NCBI GenBank assembly: GCA_023410875.1
Contig: JAEYPH010000103.1
Span: forward strand, 1 to 64,000
Direction: 5' to 3'
DNA: 64,000 bases
Source of the DNA: Bacillota bacterium
GTDB lineage: Bacteria > Bacillota > Clostridia > Christensenellales > UMGS416
The position numbers and the translations under genes were made by a program. This document shows, piece by piece, positions 9,601-18,071 of this stretch. The notes beneath the pieces were generated by a model. It was not told where the DNA came from. It worked only from the letters and a program-made list of their open reading frames with translations, and made no database searches. Numbering within the stretch: the stretch's first letter is position 1; every line of letters begins with the position of its first letter.

Positions 9601-9949
9601 TTCCGTTCTTCTCATAATGCACAGCTTCCGGATACAAAACCATCAGATGGCTAGAGTCTGAACGAATGAATTCTTTGGAGAACTCTGTGCGTTTGCGGGT
9701 ATCTTCCGCCAAGATAGAAGGTTCAGTTGGCTGTTCGGACAGCACACTTACCGGAACCTCGCCGGTCTCAACATAATTCACCACCGGTGCCGAATTCGCA
9801 GCCTGGACTTGAAGGTTTTGCTGGCTTGGTATATCGCGCTCCGCTTTTTGCGCATATGCCGCTTGGGGCACCGTGCTGAGCACGAACATCACGATCATCG
9901 CCATTGTCAAAACCTTGCGTAGGGTAGTCCTCATACACCGGAGCTTCAT
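3665..9949 (-). CDS. Secreted Rhs/YD-repeat polymorphic toxin
   Basis: A 2094-residue protein. The ATG at 9949 is chosen over one 33 bases upstream because GGAGG lies 6 bases before it. Residues 1-34 form a signal peptide ending AAYA. A DNRLRE-like domain follows (about 355-510), then YD-type repeats, two carbohydrate-binding-like beta domains (about 865-1000 and 1005-1175) and a long YD-repeat shell to about 1790. The Rhs core end (RYRGYRFDEETGLYY to NRSDPSG) lies near 1830-1895. An Ala/Val-rich hydrophobic segment follows to about 1990, then a variable tip of about 75 residues ending HFHFGNGSDHVPI. Rhs shells encapsulate and deliver the tip in contact-dependent competition. The tip's activity is not recognised; paired His residues suggest a metal-dependent nuclease. 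The immunity gene is immediately downstream. Confidence 0.88.
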   Translation of the reverse strand: MKLRCMRTTLRKVLTMAMIVMFVLSTVPQAAYAQKAERDIPSQQNLQVQAANSAPVVNYVETGEVPVSVLSEQPTEPSILAEDTRKRTEFSKEFIRSDSSHLMVLYPEAVHYEKNGKWEDVDNTLVSRTDKDGNEILQNTASSVDIRLPVDFKPGGAPVSISKNGYTLGFILEGAYNTVKSAVKAADKSRFASVSDDHKKTIPTKLESSVQYSDVLPNIDIEYSVQPEQLKESVIVKSLPVKPLVYTYKVIADRLTPVLQKDKSINFYPEGKTDGDPAFIMPAPYMVDADGEVNYDVAVTLDTANNQCRITYAPSMEWMGATDRAWPVIIDPVVVADLSIDNIRDKQVDSNKDDVSHTSAYIEAGYHSTYGKERIYLMYDNLPALSAADVVVDSYVQIYRPYNSTVVSQMEVHKVNAAWESETLQWSNQPSFDISIVDYQLVQNANWYTWHITDIAREWYAGSNTGMMFKLPDSVENGTVAENKTFYSSDNGSGARPVLYIAFRNNCGLENYWNYHTQDVGRAGTGYVNDFTGNLVFKHQDIGYDGELMPVAIEHVYNANDKSNNSFGCGYGWRTNFNQKVYQWSVDSTYYVWEDEDGTRHYFKYDSANTYKDEDGLSLTLKNNETGNYKYSITDLMGNKRYFDTYGRLRRLQNNQATASYIDITYTTTSGLYINTITDGADRVYQFVYSGSNLARIDYKGTGSTALQDVAFAYNANTELTTITHNDSKTTSYAYTSNHLLNKVTDIDGYYVKYTYNTTSTSLPNRVAKLEYFDNAVAGSTLTFAYSHNQTIFTDYRGRKITEQFNDMGNTICVQDDQGNAQYAGYAKDTDSDSGKANQLTTSSKLQNTVVNYLKNSNCEYSDGWTLYNDSSATGSWSYSTAEEYIGTKSLAITRSNEVGIYRLQQSITLTKGKTYTLSGWIKTTGMSGTGAGAQLVIQCQTTQGAYPKAYSPAINTNSDWQRVEATFTVPSDSYSDVLTFMCYQGSNGTAYFDCLQVEEAPTASRYNLVENGDFRNQGTTYSDALYWTELRLTSSDIRTPSESPDCVRLDTNSFKITGDASTNKNLYQSIQIPGAAGDVFTLSGWAKGDSVPLDVAERHFELNLKIHYTDGTDAYFSFPFNASSTDWQYVAGRATAAKAYTHIVAHVLYFGNANTVYFDGIQAYREEFGSSFAYDANGNPTSIGSINNDGTKNNSKTDITYTNNNPTSITDAAGNKTTNTFDGYHNMLSSKTPNEKTTTAYAGNGNPTSVKKVDPDDSAAPTIESNTTYTANGNYIDTTVDDARNTTTYGYGSQYGTLLWLQAPEDTQATRTVYDYDSMNRMTSVSKPVSGLYNGVAEMQSSYTYEDDSIKTISHNNTTSGNDTTYTFNYGNMGTLTNVQVGSGTPRTLVTNTYETSNRSYNLLKATYGNGDFVQYAYDLLDRVTGIKYEGDSANRFSMMYNNAGDIGSLTDNANNLFTKYNYDMGDRLKSITETGINGRDYDHTYTWSFDLNRNVSNVRETVNSGVWGTTYSYDGDNRLTALNYNYGSRSSKTAWTYDPYGRVSARNVFDNNTTQIFDTTYTYSNPSSTHTSSLVRTVQNKRHTAGGFNETLTYQYDAGKIISVADGSKTTSYDYDGANQLIRENNQAAGKTWTWSYDAGGNIRQKKEYAYTTGTLGTALSTKTYSYTDSRGWGDLLTSYNGAAITYDGLGNPLSDGTWTYTWQGGRNLAGMSKTGTTISYKYNKDGIRTSKTVNGVTTTYTLVGDKVTHETNGTNGVYYRYDSGDKLNSMSLNGTAYYYFRNAQGDIIGLFDNAGTVVVEYTYDAWGNILSTTGSLASTVGEINPYRYRGYRFDEETGLYYLQSRYYSPVWGRFISADSQISGGGDLTGLNLFAYCGNSPVNRSDPSGHAWWHWAIAAVVVAAVAVAVVATAGGALPAVLAVAAVASGGAAATTAATVAAGAFIGASMALGVAALSAAASSGSPQEFAAQGNWGTVAATAGGALLGGASGYSPSKGSRTTTAGTTPKSAPASAPKAAPRFNADQNALIKLAKENRKGISMSNAKILEGWGNEYGVRAEIHMGHPNRPSIVSQNPHFHFGNGSDHVPIFPEY

Positions 9950-9981
9950 ATGGCCTCCAAATTTTGTTAAAGTATATAACA

Positions 9982-10010
9982 ATTATTATTTATAGGAATT
10001 ATTTTGTCAA
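9982..10010 (-). promoter_or_regulatory. Promoter of the rhs gene
   Basis: On the minus strand TTGACA (10005-10010) is followed after 17 bases by AATAAT (9982-9987), a near-consensus sigma-A promoter in AT-rich DNA. It lies about 35 bases before the rhs start and faces it. Confidence 0.6.
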
Positions 10011-10090
10011 TTGCGAAAATAATACATTATTCGTCACGATTCGACAATGATGTCGAACCGGCTACAGTGTCCTTGCGCAATCAGCGCGCA

Positions 10091-10119
10091 AAAGGCCCGC
10101 CGGGGAGCGGCGGGCCTTT
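10091..10119 (-). terminator. Hairpin terminator after the methyltransferase-like gene
   Basis: AAAGGCCCGCC (10091-10101) pairs perfectly with GGCGGGCCTTT (10109-10119) over a 7-base loop. On the minus strand it is followed by TTTTGCGC. It separates the GC-rich gene at 10161-11024 from the rhs promoter and marks the border of the AT-richer island. Confidence 0.75.
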
Positions 10120-10160
10120 GCATGTATGGAGAGGTAGATGTGTATCGTATGGTAATGGAT

Positions 10161-11024
10161 CTAGTTGGCGGGCGTCTGCAGCACCATCCACCATTGGCGA
10201 TCCCAGCCCTCGGGCGTGACTTCCGTGAGGCCCATGCCTGCTTCCAGCAGCCAGCGGCGGGCCAAGGGAACGAAGGATTCGTACAGGTCTCTCGGATACC
10301 CCAGGTCCAGGTCGTACTGATAGACAATGTTGTTGAAGATCAGGCGGCCGCCGGGCCGCAGCAGCGCCGCGCAGGCGCCCAGGCACGCTGTAAAGCCCTG
10401 CCGAGCGGCGGCCTCCAGGCGGCCGGAACGGTGGTACTCATCGGTGATGCGCGTCATCTGGGGGAGAATCGCCCACCAGTCGGCGTGTATCGTGTCCAGC
10501 CCCTCGCGCTCGCACAGGATCGTCTGTATGATGTCGTTGATGCCGTGCTGGAATGCCACGGCGTCGAAGGAGCCGGGGCCGTAGTACTTGGCCATGTTGG
10601 CCCCGTCGTCTTCTATGACGCGCACCTGGGTGCGCAGGTTCCCCGTCTTGCCGAGGAATCCCTCAGTCAGCTTGCGGTTCAGGTTGGCCGTGGCATAGCT
10701 GCTGCGGCCGCCGTCATACAGCTCCAGCGCCCAGGGCACCACCGCCACGTCGCCGCTGGCCACCTCCATGACCCGCAGCGGCGCGCCGCCGCCCAAGGCC
10801 CGGAAGGCCTCCACCCACGCGGCGACATAATAAGCCTCCTGCAGCGGGAAGGTCCACTCGTCGATATAGCCCACCGGCACTTGCAGCGAGCGGGCCATGC
10901 CCTGCTCCAGACGCTCCCGGCCCATGGCCTTCACTTCGCCAGCCTGCTGTTCAGACAGACCGGGCAGCTTTACTTCTTTGTCGATCAGGCCCTGCAGCAG
11001 GGCCGCGGCGTCTCGGGCTTGCAT
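10161..11024 (-). CDS. Class I SAM-dependent methyltransferase-like protein
   Basis: 287 residues; the ATG at 11024 has GGAGG 5 bases upstream. An N-terminal helical part of about 75 residues precedes a Rossmann-like domain with VMEVASGDVAVVPWALEL, the place of the SAM-binding loop. VRVIEDDGANM then fits the acidic strand 2 region. Further on come FDAVAFQHGINDI and LLRPGGRLIFNNIVY, the latter typical of methyltransferase strands 4 and 5. The substrate is unknown. The SAM loop lacks the usual GxGxG, so a non-catalytic or unusual member is possible. It diverges from the AraC regulator at 11176, which is therefore the likely controller. Confidence 0.6.
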   Translation of the reverse strand: MQARDAAALLQGLIDKEVKLPGLSEQQAGEVKAMGRERLEQGMARSLQVPVGYIDEWTFPLQEAYYVAAWVEAFRALGGGAPLRVMEVASGDVAVVPWALELYDGGRSSYATANLNRKLTEGFLGKTGNLRTQVRVIEDDGANMAKYYGPGSFDAVAFQHGINDIIQTILCEREGLDTIHADWWAILPQMTRITDEYHRSGRLEAAARQGFTACLGACAALLRPGGRLIFNNIVYQYDLDLGYPRDLYESFVPLARRWLLEAGMGLTEVTPEGWDRQWWMVLQTPAN

Positions 11025-11175
11025 GGCAGCCTCCAGATTAGCATATTTTTTGCGGAGGAAATGGCCCGCGCGGGTTTACATTTCCGTTCCGCAGCCCTAT
11101 GATATACGATGTTCATTGCCGATTTCTCGTGCGGCATTGACCGATCCTAGCATTTTTTTGCCAGAGGGTGCGCCG

Positions 11176-12060
11176 ATGCTCAAGGACAAGTTTTATGAAC
11201 ACATGGTGCTCTCCAACGCGGAGCTGCCCATCCGCATCTTCCGCGTGGACGCCTGGAAGCCCTCGGAAATCTTCAGCCCCCATTGGCACGAGCAGGTGGA
11301 GCTGCATTGCTTTGTATCCGGCAGCGCCGTGGTGCGCTGCGGCGGCGAGGCCATAGAGGCGCGCCGGGGCGACCTGGTTCTGGTGAACAGCAACGAGATG
11401 CACAGCGGCGAGAGCACCGCGCCCAACACGAGCTATTATGTGCTCATCATGGACGTGTCCTTGCTGCAGGGCAGCTCCATCGGGCCCATCGACACGCTGT
11501 TTGTGCAGCCCATCTCCCAGAACCTGATCCTCTTCGAAAACCGCCTGAGCGGCGACCGCGACGTGTACGCGTGCGTGCGCAGCATCATCGACGAATATGA
11601 GCGCAAGCGCGACGGTTACGCCATCGCCGTGAAGTCCCACATCCTGTGGCTGTTTGTGCTGCTGCTGCGCGGCCATGTCAAGCGCGTGCTGCGAAGCTCG
11701 GAATACAACGCCCGGGTGCTGGCCGCCCGGCGCTACCAGCAGGCGTTGGATTTCATCGACCACAACTTCCAGCAGGACATCACGCTGGAGCAGCTGGCCC
11801 GCATGAGCTCGGTGAGCCCGCCCCATTTCTGCCGGCAGTTCAAGGCGCTCACCGGCAAAACACTGAGCCAGTACGTCAACGGCAAGCGCATCGACCGCGC
11901 CGCGGAGCTGCTGAGCACCGCCGCCGTGAACGTAAGCGAAGCCGCCGCCCAATGCGGCTTTGACGACTTCAACTATTTCAGCCGCATGTTCCGCCGCTAC
12001 AAGAACATGTCGCCCTCGCAATACCGGAAACAAGTGGCCAGGCAACAGGAGCCGATCTAG
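11176..12060 (+). CDS. AraC-family transcription regulator with cupin sensor
   Basis: 294 residues. The ATG at 11176 follows GAGGGTG at 7 bases; longer upstream open frames lack a ribosome site. Residues 1-110 form a cupin-type sensor with PHWHEQVELHCFVSG, the usual effector pocket. The last 100 residues hold two helix-turn-helix units, with DITLEQLARMSSVSPPHFCRQF in the first and the family signature SEAAAQCGFDDFNYFSRMFRRY in the second. Such proteins usually sense a sugar or related small molecule. It diverges from the methyltransferase-like gene, so it may control that gene. The effector cannot be read from sequence. Confidence 0.85.
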   Translation: MLKDKFYEHMVLSNAELPIRIFRVDAWKPSEIFSPHWHEQVELHCFVSGSAVVRCGGEAIEARRGDLVLVNSNEMHSGESTAPNTSYYVLIMDVSLLQGSSIGPIDTLFVQPISQNLILFENRLSGDRDVYACVRSIIDEYERKRDGYAIAVKSHILWLFVLLLRGHVKRVLRSSEYNARVLAARRYQQALDFIDHNFQQDITLEQLARMSSVSPPHFCRQFKALTGKTLSQYVNGKRIDRAAELLSTAAVNVSEAAAQCGFDDFNYFSRMFRRYKNMSPSQYRKQVARQQEPI

Positions 12061-12075
12061 TATCAATGGATGGGG

Positions 12076-12212
12076 GCCGAAGGTTTCCAAAGGGCGACCG
12101 GAAAGCCCTTTGGTCGCGCCCGCAGGCATTGCTCCGGCTTGCGACAATGTCGGCTTTAGCCGATATGATAGCAAGCCGATAGTTGCGCAAGGCGCAACGA
12201 AGGGTGCGAAAT
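12076..12212 (+). repeat. Dispersed repeat, copy 1
   Basis: About 135 bp shared with 22663-22796, 34861-34996 and, in part, 58965-59042. It carries several small hairpins, such as CCAAAGGGC/GCCCTTTGG, TCGGC/GCCGA and TTGCGC/GCGCAA. It lies just after the AraC gene. No coding potential is evident. Confidence 0.75.
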
Positions 12213-12333
12213 CCCGCCTCTTTGCCATAGTCATTTCAGTTATATAAACCATCATCTTCCAAAAACGGTTGTACAAACATAGGCTGTCGTTGCCCGTGCA
12301 AAACTATGCCCATCGATGCGCATCGAGGGAAGC

Positions 12334-13296
12334 ATGGAGAGCAGGCGACCAAAAATCTTGTTTCTGGGTGAGCCGACAGCCATGGCCAGGCTGGCCACCG
12401 TATTTAAGAACACCGACGCCGACGTGTTGACGGCGGCGGCGCTGGAAGACGTGCCCGAAGCCCCGGCGTTGGGCGCCTTCGCTCTGGCTGTGCTGGACTG
12501 GGCTTGGGAGCCGGAGCGCCAGGCCACGGTGCAGGCCCTCGTCGGCGCGCTGGACCGCGCCCAGGTGCCTCTGATCGCGCTGGGTGACGACCCCCGGGCC
12601 AGCACCCGCGATTATGGCGGCGTGGAAACCATACCCTATGACCCGCCGCTGCTGCGGCTGCGCGCCAACGCCTATCTGGAGATCCACCGGCTCAACCGCC
12701 AACTGCGCCTGCTGGAGGGCCAGCTAAGCGACTACCGCAACGAGACCTTCGCGCTGCGGGAGAACTGCGACGCTCTGTTGCGCAACCACGTGATCGACCA
12801 GGCCACGGGCCAGCTGAACCGCTCGGGCATCGACGGATATCTGCGGTTGCAATGGCGCAGCTGCACGCGGCTGAGCCGCCTGCTGTCCGCGGTGCTGGTT
12901 CAGGTGGATGGCTTCGAGGAATATGAGGGCATCTATGGCACGGCCACCGCCGAGCAGGCCATGGCCGACATTGGCCATGCGCTGCAAGCCAGCATGGGCC
13001 GCGCCGAGGATGTGATGGGCCGCTGGGAGAGTGACCACTTTTTGGCGGTGCTGCCCGATGCCACGGTGGAGGGCGCGGCGGTGGTCGGCGAACGCATGCG
13101 CCGCGAGGTGTACGCCCTGACGCTGGAACACATGGGCACGCCGCTGGGCATCGTCACGATAACCGTGGGCGTTTGCTGCGCCTTCCCCAGCAATGGAGGG
13201 CAGCTGCGCAGCCTGCTGGAGGGCGCCGACACGGCGCTTCGGGCAGCCATCGCCGATGGGCGAAATACGGTCATGATGTATAACAGACTTGTATAG
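12334..13296 (+). CDS. Degenerate GGDEF protein with receiver-like N-terminus
   Basis: 320 residues. The ATG at 12334 is preferred because GAGGG lies 5 bases before it. Residues 5-115 resemble a response-regulator receiver fold but lack the paired acidic residues after strand 1 (ILFLGEP). A short coiled helix follows. Residues 150-318 are a GGDEF domain in which the signature reads ESDHF after GRW, so diguanylate cyclase catalysis is very unlikely. The I-site RAED sits at exactly the canonical distance upstream. This fits a c-di-GMP receptor rather than a synthase. Neighbours give no clear output partner. Confidence 0.75.
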   Translation: MESRRPKILFLGEPTAMARLATVFKNTDADVLTAAALEDVPEAPALGAFALAVLDWAWEPERQATVQALVGALDRAQVPLIALGDDPRASTRDYGGVETIPYDPPLLRLRANAYLEIHRLNRQLRLLEGQLSDYRNETFALRENCDALLRNHVIDQATGQLNRSGIDGYLRLQWRSCTRLSRLLSAVLVQVDGFEEYEGIYGTATAEQAMADIGHALQASMGRAEDVMGRWESDHFLAVLPDATVEGAAVVGERMRREVYALTLEHMGTPLGIVTITVGVCCAFPSNGGQLRSLLEGADTALRAAIADGRNTVMMYNRLV

Positions 13297-13349
13297 CCTC
13301 CCTCGTTCAGCATCTCGGTTTTATATTTAGAAACCAACAAAAATACCTC

Positions 13350-13399
13350 TTGACATCCTGCCTCCCATTGCGTATTTTATTATTGACCGATTTGTCAAT
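13350..13399 (+). promoter_or_regulatory. Promoter and candidate TetR operator
   Basis: TTGACA at 13350-13355, a 17-base spacer, then TATTTT at 13373-13378. Immediately downstream is an inverted repeat, ATTGAC (13382-13387) and GTCAAT (13394-13399), ending 18 bases before the TetR start codon. The layout fits autorepression. Confidence 0.55.
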
Positions 13400-13417
13400 C
13401 AACAATTGGAGGCTGCC

Positions 13418-14059
13418 ATGTCCCCTCGCAGCAAACAACAGAACGAACAGATCAAGGAAGACCGCCGCGCCCAGATACTGGACGCCGCGCTGGTGGTGTT
13501 CGCCCGCCGGGGGCTGGCCGCCACCAAGATCGGTGACATCGCCACCCAGGCAGGGTTGAGCCACGGTCTTGTGTATCACTACTTCCCGTCCAAGGAGGAC
13601 ATCTTCACCGAGCTCATCTCCATCGCCGACCGTTCCTCCTCCTCGGCCTTGCTGCAGGCCGAGCAAATGCCGCTGCCGCCAATGGAGAAGCTGCGCGCCA
13701 TCGCCCAACTGGTACTGCAGAGCATATGGGAATCATCGGAATCGGCCTGCATGTTTTATCTGATGGCCCAGGCCATGATGAGCGACAACACGCCGCCCAA
13801 GGCCAAGGAGATCCTGGCCCAATTCGGCACACCTTACAAAGTGCTCACGCGCATCATCGCTCAAGGGCAGGACGAGGGCGCCATCGCCCCAGGCGACGCC
13901 GGCGCACTGGCCAAGGTTTTCTGGGCGATGATACAGGGGCTGGCTACTTACCGGCTGGTGCAGCCGGACACGATGGCTCTCCCCGATGTGGATATACTGA
14001 TGCGTCTGTTTGTTTCACCTTCGCCGCTGATGCGTCTCGGCGATCCGGACGACTTGTAA
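13418..14059 (+). CDS. TetR-family transcription repressor
   Basis: 213 residues; ATG 13418 with GGAGG 5 bases upstream. Residues 17-63 are the TetR helix-turn-helix: RRAQILDAALVVFARRGL, then IGDIATQAGLSHGLVYHYF and PSKEDIF. The remaining 150 residues are the all-helical ligand-binding and dimer domain with no recognisable ligand signature. It precedes the FAD oxidoreductase at 14311 on the same strand after a 251-base gap, so both may be regulated together by a hydrophobic ligand; this is inference. An inverted repeat in its own promoter suggests autoregulation. Confidence 0.88.
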   Translation: MSPRSKQQNEQIKEDRRAQILDAALVVFARRGLAATKIGDIATQAGLSHGLVYHYFPSKEDIFTELISIADRSSSSALLQAEQMPLPPMEKLRAIAQLVLQSIWESSESACMFYLMAQAMMSDNTPPKAKEILAQFGTPYKVLTRIIAQGQDEGAIAPGDAGALAKVFWAMIQGLATYRLVQPDTMALPDVDILMRLFVSPSPLMRLGDPDDL

Positions 14060-14310
14060 CCGTTATCACTATCGCCCGCCGCACATGTCGCCGGGCGATA
14101 TCTCAGCAAGGTAACTCATACTGAGTTTGGGGCGAAAAACGTCCTCGGGTGAGTTTATAACGGCCTTGATCTAACTTCAGTTTTCCTCCGCCGAATAAAT
14201 CGGCGATCGGTATCAAGCTTCTTTCCTCATTCTGGGTTGTCAGGAGATAGAGTACTAGTCTATTTTTGATTAAAAAGTCATTCAATATAAGATACAAGGA
14301 GGAACATCCC
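14060..14310. other. Intergenic region with small palindromes
   Basis: No gene is seen. AACTCA-tac-TGAGTT (14113-14127) is a perfect short inverted repeat, and GCCGA-ataaa-TCGGC lies near 14190. Either could be an operator or RNA hairpin ahead of the oxidoreductase. No copy of the ATTGAC/GTCAAT repeat from the tetR promoter is present. Confidence 0.35.
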
Positions 14311-15795
14311 ATGGAAAAACTGGTCATCATCGGCGGTGGCATAGCAGGGCTGGCTGCCGGCATCTACGGACGGCTGAACGGCTTCGACACCGAACTCTAC
14401 GAGAAGAACGCCCAGACCGGCGGCGAGTGCATCGCGTGGCAGCGCGGCGGCTACACCTTCGACGGCTGCATCCACTGGCTCATGGGCAGCAAACCCGGCG
14501 TTCCGCTGAACAGCATTTGGCGGGATACGGGCGCGCTGGATGACAGCGTACGCATCCTGACGCCGGAGGTGTTCTACCAGGTGGAGCGCGGCGGCACGAC
14601 CGTGCGCATCTACCGCGACCTGGACCGCCTAGAGCGCCACCTGCTGGAGGTGGCCCCCGAGGATGCCGACGCCATCCACCAGATGTGCCGCGACGCCCGC
14701 TCCCTCAAGGGCTTCGGCATGCCGGACAAGCCCTTCGAGCAGATGAACGCGCTGGACGGCGTGAAGATGGGCGCCAAAATGCTGCCTTACATGGGGGTAC
14801 TCAATCGCAGCGGCAAGGTCACCGTGGGCGAATATGCCCAGCGCTTCCGCAACCCGGCGTTGCGCACGGCGATGGAAAGCTTCATGCCCTCCCCCTATGT
14901 CATGACCGGCATGCTGATGACGCTGGCCTCGCTGCATGACGGCGATTCCGGCTTCCCCGAGGGAGGCTCGCTGCCGCTGGTGCAACGCATGGAGAAGCGT
15001 TATCTGGACCTGGGCGGCAAGCTCTTGCTGCGCAAGCCGGTGCGGGAAGTGCTGGAGGAGAACGGCCGCGCCGTGGGCGTGCGCCTGGAGGATGGCAGCG
15101 AGGCCCGCGCCGACTGGGTGATCTCCTGCGCCGACGGCTACCACACGCTGCACAACCTGTTGGGCGACCGCCATTGGGACGAAACCAACCGCACGCTGTA
15201 TGGTGACGGCCAGACCTACCCCGTGTATTCCACGGTACAAGTGTCGCTGGGCGTGGCCTGCGACCTCGCCGACCAACCAGGCATGGCGATCGTGCAGGCC
15301 GAAACGCCGGTAGATGCCGGCGGCATCCGCCATGACTTCGTAAGCCTGAAGAACTACAGCTTTGACCCGACGATGGTGCCCGTGGGCAAGACCGTAATCA
15401 CATCGCTGCTCGGTGCGGATTATGACTGGTGGAAAGCCTGCCGCGCCGACACCGCCGCCTACCGCGCCGAGAAGCAACGCGTGGCCGACGAAGTCATCGC
15501 CGTGCTCAACCGGCGCTATCCACAGACCGTGGGCAAGGTTGAGACCGTTGATGTCGTGACACCCACGACCTATGAGCGCTACTGCAACGCCTGGAAGGGC
15601 GCGTGGATGAGTTTTATGAACACGCCCGGACAGAAGATCCGCTTTGTGCCGGGCTCGCTGCCGGGGCTGGAGCGCTTCCAGATGGCCGGACAGTGGGTGC
15701 TGCCGCCGGGGGGGCTGCCCGGGGCTGTGATGTCAGGAAAATGGGCGATTGAGCGTATTCTTGCTTCGGCAAAAAAGGCCGCCGTCAACAGCTGA
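14311..15795 (+). CDS. CrtI-like FAD-dependent oxidoreductase
   Basis: 494 residues; ATG 14311 with AAGGAGG 8 bases upstream. The N-terminus is a classic FAD dinucleotide motif, VIIGGGIAGLAAGIYGRLNG, followed by an acidic residue that contacts the ribose. GGYTFDGCIHWL resembles the second conserved block of phytoene-desaturase-type amine oxidoreductases. The C-terminus (QWVLPPGGLPGAVMSGKWA) matches the family's final FAD-contacting block. Members desaturate, isomerise or saturate isoprenoids or related lipids. No phytoene synthase or other carotenoid gene is nearby, so carotenoid synthesis should not be assumed. The TetR gene upstream is the probable regulator. Confidence 0.8.
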   Translation: MEKLVIIGGGIAGLAAGIYGRLNGFDTELYEKNAQTGGECIAWQRGGYTFDGCIHWLMGSKPGVPLNSIWRDTGALDDSVRILTPEVFYQVERGGTTVRIYRDLDRLERHLLEVAPEDADAIHQMCRDARSLKGFGMPDKPFEQMNALDGVKMGAKMLPYMGVLNRSGKVTVGEYAQRFRNPALRTAMESFMPSPYVMTGMLMTLASLHDGDSGFPEGGSLPLVQRMEKRYLDLGGKLLLRKPVREVLEENGRAVGVRLEDGSEARADWVISCADGYHTLHNLLGDRHWDETNRTLYGDGQTYPVYSTVQVSLGVACDLADQPGMAIVQAETPVDAGGIRHDFVSLKNYSFDPTMVPVGKTVITSLLGADYDWWKACRADTAAYRAEKQRVADEVIAVLNRRYPQTVGKVETVDVVTPTTYERYCNAWKGAWMSFMNTPGQKIRFVPGSLPGLERFQMAGQWVLPPGGLPGAVMSGKWAIERILASAKKAAVNS

Positions 15796-15812
15796 TGCTA
15801 CAGCCCTTACTT

Positions 15813-16392
15813 TCATTCTGAGCACAGCGAAGAATCTCCCTTTATACTGTCTGAGTGTCACTCTGGTTGCGGAACGCGGCCTGCAGGCCGCGTAGAGCCC
15901 TCTCCCCAGACCCCTCCCCCGTCAACCGGGGGAGGGGAATTTAGTTTGGATTGCCCATCATGCCAATGCAGCAAGAATATGAAGGGGCGGCAAGGGCTGG
16001 CCACACCACTTGGGTGCTGCTCGACTATGCAACCGAGGCAGAGCCCTTGCCCTATACCGGATGTGATTGGGTTATTACTCCTTTGTTCCTAACGTTCTTG
16101 CGGCCCAGAGGCCGCAACGGGCGCATTGCGATTTGCCCCTGGCGCTCGGCGGCCGTTACATGACGGCAGCGGGCGGACTGCTCGACGGCGGCCTCGTACA
16201 GGCCGCCTAGTTGTCCGCCGCTGGTTGTTGCTCCGTGCCGGGTGCACAGGTCTTGGCAATTCGCCTGCGCCTTCCCCCGCGGTTTTGGGTACTTTTGCCG
16301 CCGACAAAAGTACCGCTCCGTGTGGCCTGCAGGCCACATCATAACCCTCCATGATCGATAGTCAGGGAGATTCTTCGCTGCGCTCAGAATGA
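15813..16392. repeat. Palindrome-rich mosaic bounded by 29-bp inverted repeats
   Basis: A 750-base gap without genes. 15813-15841 and 16364-16392 are inverted copies with a single mismatch. Between them lie ACGCGGCCTGCAGGCCGCGT (15874-15893), CCCCTCCCCCG/CGGGGGAGGGG (15911-15937), GGTACTTTTG/CAAAAGTACC (16288-16314) and TGTGGCCTGCAGGCCACA (16321-16338). This looks like stacked intergenic repeat units, not a gene. Confidence 0.65.
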
Positions 16393-16486
16393 CATAACGG
16401 GGTGTGGCGTCAACCACACCAATCACCATCCCCACACAATCATCAAATAGAGGCCCTATCTTCATTCGGATTGCCCCAATGAGCAA

Positions 16487-16515
16487 TTCCTATCTTTATG
16501 CAGGGATGGTATAAT
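16487..16515 (+). promoter_or_regulatory. Probable promoter of the nucleoside-type ABC operon
   Basis: TATAAT at 16510-16515 lies 32 bases before the ATPase start codon; the base 17 positions upstream starts a poor -35 (TTCCTA). The -10 is convincing, the -35 is not, which suggests activator dependence or weak basal use. Confidence 0.45.
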
Positions 16516-16547
16516 TGTATATATTGTGTGATACCGGGAGGACGCTT

Positions 16548-18067
<1,520 letters not shown>

Positions 18068-18071
<4 letters not shown>

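Noticed and set aside
14311..15795. Carotenoid biosynthesis
   Set aside because: Only a CrtI-like enzyme is present; no phytoene synthase, and the family includes non-carotenoid enzymes.
15796..16547. CRISPR array suggested by repeated palindromes
   Set aside because: Units differ from each other, are not regularly spaced and have no spacers or cas genes nearby.
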